From Chrysoperla carnea (taxonomy: Eukaryota; Arthropoda; Insecta; Neuroptera; Chrysopidae), in assembly GCF_905475395.1 (NCBI RefSeq), contig NC_058340.1, forward strand, positions 60,800,181 to 60,864,180: 64,000 bases of DNA. The letters run 5' to 3'. Of this stretch, positions 57,858-64,000 are shown one piece after another (within the stretch, counting starts at the first letter, position 1; each line of letters starts with the position of its first letter). The notes beneath the pieces were generated by a model. That model was given only the letters and a program-made list of their open reading frames with translations. It was not told where the DNA came from and did not search any database. A program made the translations under genes and the position numbers.

Positions 57858-58090
57858 GTGACAATGTAATTATTTATGGTACGAACTGATTTTCCCAGCG
57901 CTTCCACCATATTTGCTATACATATTAGGTTTTTTTTGTTTTAAATTTAAAATTTAATAAAAGCAAAAGATTTTTTCTGTGGGTCACTCAACTACGTCGA
58001 GGCTAAGAAAAATTATTTTTTACTTTTTAGTACAATAAAAGCTTTGCCTAAAAAGTATTTTTTATTAAAAGTTTTTTTGTAAGCATAATA
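57858..58090 (+). repeat. Repeat E copy E2, partial
   Basis: Shares CGCTTCCACCATATTTG and AATAAAAGCTTTGCC-type blocks with E1 at 16699. Confidence 0.5.
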
Positions 58091-59885
58091 TGTATGGAAT
58101 TGCATATAGAATTATATATTATAGAATAACATTTGTAGAACCCATGAATGATTTACTCAATCTGTTCTTGTTCAATTTTGACCAGTTGTTTAGTGAAGTT
58201 GTAAGTGATTAATTACTACACTCATATTGACCTTATAGACAGGATAGATTTCATTCAAAAATCGGTAGATGGTCCTTCAAAAAGCTAATACATCTGGTAA
58301 AAATGTGGTAAATTGACATTTTCTACGTATAAATTTCATAATCAAAATATATCAAAATATATTTTCAATGTTGATGATAAATTATATTATAACTTGACGA
58401 TATAAGACGAAAAGTAATAAAACCATTTTTCGATATCTGGTGTAATTTAAAAATATCGAAAATTGAAAATTTTGTTTAAATATTCAGCTTTCGATATTTC
58501 TAAAACCACAGCAAGGCATATATCGAAAAATTTCATTCTTATTCTGCTTTTGTAACTAACTGTGCTAAATTGAAAAATTCTTCAGAAAGATAATGATTTG
58601 ACTTCTGAAATTGGTATCCATCACGAATCTTTCATTAATTAATGTGTATCAACAAACCAAGCTAAGCAAACAAGATTGTTGATTAATAAAATAAAAACGA
58701 ACTGATGTTGATCATGAAATTAATGCACACACACTCACATACAATGTAATAAGAACTAAGAAGAAGATGCGGGTAGAGTCATCAGAGTTATATATAAAAT
58801 GATATTTAAACAAGTTACATGTCCGCATTTTTATTTCAAATTCTTATACGCACTGTCATCTTTTTTATAGTAACAATTCAATTATCAATTATTATATTCA
58901 TATTATTTTATTGATACATCTCTTCACTGTTTTCGAGATACAGGCGTTTAAAAAAATGATATAAAAAAATCGATTTCGATTTCGATGAAAATGTAAAAAA
59001 TTTTCTAGAAGTGTTAAGAATTGCCAAAAATATAAAACCAGTTGGTGTTCTAATCAAATATTTGATCAAAACAACTCGATATTCGTCAAACCCTTTGTTT
59101 ACAAAATTATTGCCACAAAAAGCGATTTCATGAAACGTCAACCTCGTGAAAACGGCAAGGTTGGGTGGAAAGAGTCATATAAAAAATTTGTTTAGAAATG
59201 TTCAAAATATTATATCCAATAGTATTTTTTTTTCTATTTTCATGATTATTCAGAACGATTGATTATTACAAACTTTTTAACGCGCGTAAAAAGTCCCACA
59301 CTTTCTCACCAAACTGACATAAGCTTGTCATAAGCGTGGAACTCGAACAAAATTTAATCGAGGAAGATATATTAAACGAAAAATATAAGGTTAAGTGTAA
59401 AGCACTCATTTTACTCGGCCATTGAATTCAATCTAAGCTTTCAATTAAAACCTCACTCTGACTCATATATCGTGTAAGAGTAAAAAACGCCAACAATTAT
59501 TATATAATTTAATTTTGTGTGTGTGTTTAAACAACAAAAATAATGTCCAATAATTAGTTTTGATGTTGTCTATTAATTAAAAAGCGTTTAAGACTTTTAT
59601 AAATATATAATTAAATCATTTAATGTTTTTAGGTGAAAATATGTGTGAACATTGTGTTAATAATAAAAGTTTTTATCTTAATTTCATATTAATTGAAGTA
59701 AAATAAACGAGATCAACATCCTTTTCAAACATCGAAACGCCTTTGATGATTAATAACCAAAACAAATTCATTTACAATATGAAATATAATCACTTTATTT
59801 AAAAAATTTATAATTTAAAATGATTTTGAGACGATTAATTAAGTATTTTGAATTACAATGAAGATGAAAAAAAAAATTGTTATTT
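58091..59885. other. Gene-free stretch with a repeat D copy
   Basis: Repeat D copy D3 at about 58355-58545 (TATAAGACGAAAAGTAAT; TTTCGATATTTCTAAAACC). The minus-strand frame at 58908-59141 has no recognisable domain. Nothing else supported. Confidence 0.45.
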
Positions 59886-60430
59886 TATTATACCAAGCAT
59901 ACATGTAATATGCATGGTATACTAAGTTTAGTCCTAAGTTTGTAACGCTTAAAAATATTGATGCTACGAAAAAATTTTAAGATAGGTGTTCGTAGAATCA
60001 TCTAATTAGTCCATTTTCGGTTGTCTGTCCGTCCGTCCGTCTGTGTACACGATAACTCAAAAAAGGAAAAAGGATATCAAGCTGAAATTTTTACAGTGTA
60101 CTCAGGAGGTCGAGTTCGTAAATGATCAACATAGGTCAATTAGGTCTTGGGTCCCTAGGACCCATCTTGTAAACCGTTAGAGATAGAACAAAAGTTTAAA
60201 TGTAAAAAATATTTCTTATAAAAAAATAATCAACTTTTGCTTGAAACATTTTTTCGTAAACATCACTATTTACCCGTGAAGGCGCAAATTAGGCGTAAAT
60301 TGTATAGAATGTTTTATATGGGGATCTATTATGTTTGTATGACATGTATGTATGTGTAATGTAATAGAGTAATCAACACTGTCCGTGCATGGTAATTCAA
60401 CAATTAATTCAGTCAATTGTTTGTTTAAAT
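59886..60430 (-). repeat. Repeat A copy A12, full length
   Basis: Reverse orientation, from TTATACCAAGCATACATG through GTCTGTCCGTCCGTCCGTCT to GTGCATGGTAATTCAACAA. About 545 bp, one of the least decayed copies. Confidence 0.88.
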
Positions 60431-60549
60431 TGAAAATTAATAATAATCAAATATAGTTTGCTATATGGTGGAAGCGCAGATTAAAATTAAATAATAATTA
60501 TTTTATAAACGAATATTCAACGATTGAAAATCGCAAGCTCGCTTATTCC

Positions 60550-60551
<2 letters not shown>

Positions 60552-60641
<90 letters not shown>
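60552..60641. repeat. (TA)n microsatellite
   Basis: About 90 bp of uninterrupted TA. Frames on both strands here are artefacts (IYIYIY). Confidence 0.95.
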
Positions 60642-60646
<5 letters not shown>

Positions 60647-61603
60647 ATTAATTTTATTTTTTCTATGAAAGATTTTTCAAATACATCTGCTATATGTATA
60701 CACATATATACAGAAATACATTTTATACCATGATGGGTTAGACCTTCTCCTTCTTCTTTCTCCTATCTGCATAATATTCACTGTTACATTTACACCAACT
60801 ACGAACCACATGGTTGACGCGAGTTGTTGTATATATATATATGTATATATAGTAGATTAAAGAGGTAGGTACACATATCGAACAAACAAGATATCCAAAC
60901 GTTGACGAACAACGGCACATGGTGATAGTCCCCGACCGGGATGTTTAGTGAGCCTGTCCCGTGGCGTATGTACGTTCCTCAGTCTAACGACACCAATGCT
61001 AGCGAGTGTACATATTATTTGTCCACGCGCTAATGCTCAAATATTACAACAATTAAATTTCATTTTTTTTTCTTTTAATTTTTTTGTTTTTTATTTAAGT
61101 TTTTTCCTTAATTTAATTACAATTTTTTTTCTCTCTGAGTTCAATAAGTGAAAATATATTTTTCAATTTTAATTTAAAATTTATTTTTACAAATAATTTT
61201 TAATAAATAATTCGACAATAATAAATGATAATAATTAATATAATTAAGTAAATATTTAGAAATAAATAATTATTAAAAAGTAAATAATCCAAAATTTGTT
61301 ATTCATATCATATCATCAGTAACATTGAAACATATCCCCTAATTTATATAACAATGAATCAAAATCTAAATCATTTTTGGAAGTGACTATTTTATTTAAA
61401 AAAAAAATTTATTTTCTGTGAAAGTTTCTCAATCTTCTTGTTTTAATAGTGTGATAAAATACTGCAGTAATAGCTTATTGAAAGTGATAATAAACTCATC
61501 AGCACGTGGATCTATATAAGTTGTAAACATTAAGCTATAAAAAAAAAACAGCAGCCAGCATAGTTGATACATTACAGAACACGATAAAAAAAATCGTTTT
61601 TAA
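60642..61603. other. GC-richer block then AT-rich spacer
   Basis: About 60895-61045 is markedly richer in GC and CpG than its surroundings (CCCCGACCGGGATG; CCTGTCCCGTGGCG) and includes TTCCTCAGTCTAACG, an initiator-like CAGT. It could be a 5' UTR or promoter of a gene extending out of the window. No exon is proven. Confidence 0.3.
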
Positions 61604-61636
61604 ATGAGAAGTATGTCCCCACCTGAACAATATATG
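61604..61636 (+). other. Weak candidate for a short first coding exon
   Basis: ATG opens an 11-codon frame, MRSMSPPEQYM, directly followed by a consensus donor GTAAGTG at 61637. No downstream exon within the window could be linked to it. Chance occurrence is quite possible. Confidence 0.2.
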
Positions 61637-62714
61637 GTAAGTGTTTACATTTTTATTGACTTTTGACATCAAAACATATATAATTGATTTATGATTATTT
61701 TGATTTAAAAATTGAAATTTTGTGTATATGATACGAGACCGTATCATATAATAGTTTTGAAGGCATTATTTTATTATAATGCGGATAAATATATGACCTT
61801 GGCCAAATAATGTAGGAAAATTCGTAGTTATTATAAACAATTTTCGTAAATCCTACTTTCCTAAAAGAATATCGGACATTTTCCTTACTAAGAGCTTGTG
61901 ATGAAAAAATTTGGCAACAAATTTTTCAAAAATTAGTTGCAAAAATTAGTTTAATATGATTATGCCAAAATTTTGCACACAGGTTCGAATGGGAATTCAA
62001 ATTTAATTGTCTTATTCGAACATATTTGCTGAGACTGCGAAATATGGTGGGAGCGCATTGAAAAACATGTTAAAAAGTGATGTATATTTATTTGGATTTA
62101 ATATTTATTAAAAAAAGGTTTTTTTAATTAACTAAAAATTAATAAATTAAAAAAGAAAATAACATCAATATATGCTTGAAGCGTGAAAAACTCTAAAATA
62201 AATAAGGACCAGCTTTCTGCGAGTAGGATTAAGAAAATATGACCGTAAGCATAGGTCAGCATATATCTAACTAATTACGGAACCAAAGACTCTACTATTA
62301 TATTCTAAAGCTGCCTCCTAAATCCAGTCGTAATGGATAAAACTTCATTTTATGTCTATGAAAACGTACCTCATTAATTTTTTATGGAAGAGTAAAATTT
62401 TTGTTTTCAAATACTGTATCAATAAGTATTACTTGCATACAGAACCAAATTTAGCGCTACATCGCGAAAATATTCAAAGCTTTTTATAAACAATTAGGTA
62501 TTCCATTTTCTTTTGTGCTTAGTTTTTACTGCACTATTTAAACAGGATTTATAAGAATTATTATTATTTCTTTTTATATATTTATTTTTTTATTATTATT
62601 ATTTCTTTTTATATATTTATTTCCAATTTATACATTTAAGTCTAATTATCCTGAATATCCCTAAGTAGGTCGTTTCGCTGGTTAGAAGTAAATTTATATT
62701 TTATTTTTCCAATA
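61637..62714. other. AT-rich stretch, no gene seen
   Basis: Contains a short near-perfect duplication of TTATTATTATTTCTTTTTAT near 62563 and 62590. Nothing coding. Confidence 0.45.
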
Positions 62715-63028
62715 GGGTATTATCGTTAGTCAAAAATAAATTATAAAATTTGAAAAAAGTTAAAATTTATGTAAAAATATACTTAAATATTCTGATTTCG
62801 AGTCATAAAAGCACATTTTTCTTTTAAAATATTAAAAAACGCGGGCAAGTCTTACTGTGATGTCATATCGGCATGGGCCATAGACCATCAATTAGTTCAG
62901 TGTAGGCAGCTGGGTATAATATATTCATAGACAATAAGTCCTTATATTTATTATAATCAGATGTCTATGAATATATCTGTCAAACTTGTTTGTGTTATTT
63001 CGTGTAATGATACCGATATTACGTCGTA
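62715..63028 (+). mobile_element. Repeat B copy B7, truncated at right
   Basis: Starts GGGTATTATCGTTAGTC after TA. It loses the right third after ATATTACGTCG, and a short deletion removes the ATCACGTGACC region. Confidence 0.85.
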
Positions 63029-64000
63029 AAAATATTTTACAAAGAATAGCAGCACCATATTTGAAAGTAAACATTTTAACCGTTTCTATATTGTATAGAA
63101 AATTAAATTGATGAAATTTTAAATTAAAATATTTTTTTAATCCGAAATATTCTTTTTTATATTTTTTAAACAGAATGAGGAAAAAGAAAAATATAAAAAA
63201 TAATAGTACTAAAAACGACAATGTTTTTTTATCCGACATTAATATCGAATGTCGAGAAAAATGTCAAATATCAAATCTTCCTTTTATTTTTTTTATTTTT
63301 TTATCTTTCTGTCTTATGAAACGAAAGATTAGTTTCCTTAAAATATATATATACATACATATTTTTCAAGGTTTGTCAATTTATTTTGTAAATTATTGTT
63401 GAGATAAAATATTTTTTCAAAACATAATATGGCAATAAAATCTTTATGAAACATTTGTTTGTAGACCGTTATCTAGCCTGAAAATTGGGCCATAACTGCT
63501 ATTTAGACATTCTAGATCCCGCTGATGTTGATTCTGTGCGTCCTTCGATTATCATGATTTTTACATTTCACTTTAAGGTGAGACAAAAATTGAGTTGGAG
63601 ACCAAATTTTTTTTATCACTTCAGGTGAAGAATTCTCATTGCAAGGACCGAAAAGCTAAGTTAAAACTCCTAATAAAACAAAGGAGCACATACTTTAAAA
63701 GTTGAGTATCATTGAGTATCGTTATAGAAGTTACATATAAAACACTGGTTTGCAAGAAAGAGACGCACAACAATCTTTGAATGCTTATAAAATTTTAAAT
63801 TTTGTTATGGTATCACGTCTAATCACGCCAAAAATATCTCGTATCAGTACAAGTACTTGCATGACCGAGCTTTGATGGTTTTTTTTTTGGTAAATCCGAG
63901 ATTAAAGTTTCTGAAATAAAACGACGTTTTTTAAAAATGAAATCTAACTTGATCGATTTTTCACTCCTGAAACCCCCTGCACTCATGAAAATCGTTGGTG
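63029..64000. other. AT-rich end of window, no gene seen
   Basis: The frames at 62925-63239 and 63175-63402 overlap a repeat or are low-complexity. No domain or splice model. Confidence 0.4.

Noticed and set aside
60517-60733. Frames with long IYIY runs
   Set aside because: Translation of a (TA)n microsatellite.
1-64000. CRISPR arrays, bacterial operons, rRNA genes
   Set aside because: No regularly spaced repeats with unique spacers, no Shine-Dalgarno-led gene runs, and no rRNA core sequence; the window is insect nuclear DNA.

Overview
The window is insect nuclear DNA: very AT-rich, with spliced genes (GT-AG introns of about 57 to 1,100 bp), insect-type CSαβ defensins, nuclear tRNA-Ala genes carrying the G3:U70 identity pair, and a heavy load of DNA transposons, Helitrons, LINEs and SINEs. 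The defensin core (VTCDL start, GRRGGSC turn) looks most like beetle defensins, so Coleoptera is my best guess, but the order is not proven by the sequence. There is no bacterial operon, CRISPR array or rRNA.

Layout. 1-11 kb: gene-free, filled with copies of a dispersed repeat with ATACCATG/CATGGTAT ends (repeat A), a TA-flanked MITE (repeat B), a foldback element and a LINE fragment. 11.1-14.1 kb: a six-exon cytosolic sulfotransferase gene, + strand, with a repeat A copy in intron 2 and doubtful splice joints near exon 5. 15.2-20.4 kb: a deletion derivative of a mariner element, repeats C and E, and a Helitron region with two 5' ends, one 3' end and a telomere-like minisatellite. 20.8-24.1 kb: a full repeat A copy, a short hAT derivative and two head-to-head tRNA-Ala(AGC) genes. 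24.1-29.3 kb: AT-rich, no gene recognised. 29.3-32.5 kb: a complete four-exon Bcl-2 family gene on the minus strand. 33-36 kb: LINE fragments and a repeat A copy. 36.6-50.7 kb: a cluster of five two-exon defensin genes in mixed orientation (+,-,+,-,-), each with an upstream Rel/NF-κB-like site 45-60 bp before a TATA box, plus one orphan copy of that promoter with no gene. 50.7-64 kb: almost gene-free, with repeat A and B copies, two large foldback structures, a long (TA)n tract and a weak candidate for a small first exon.

How the genes relate. The defensins form one immune locus. They are secreted precursors cut after RQRR and probably induced together by Toll/Imd signalling through the shared κB-TATA module. 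Four of them share a nearly identical mature peptide but carry every combination of three variable N-loop sites, which points to gene conversion. The fifth has a shortened N-loop and a basic C-terminal tail. The Bcl-2 and sulfotransferase genes are unrelated neighbours. The repeats also tell a story: two tRNA-derived SINEs carry 3' tails matching the 3' end of a LINE present twice in the same window, which suggests the LINE mobilised them.
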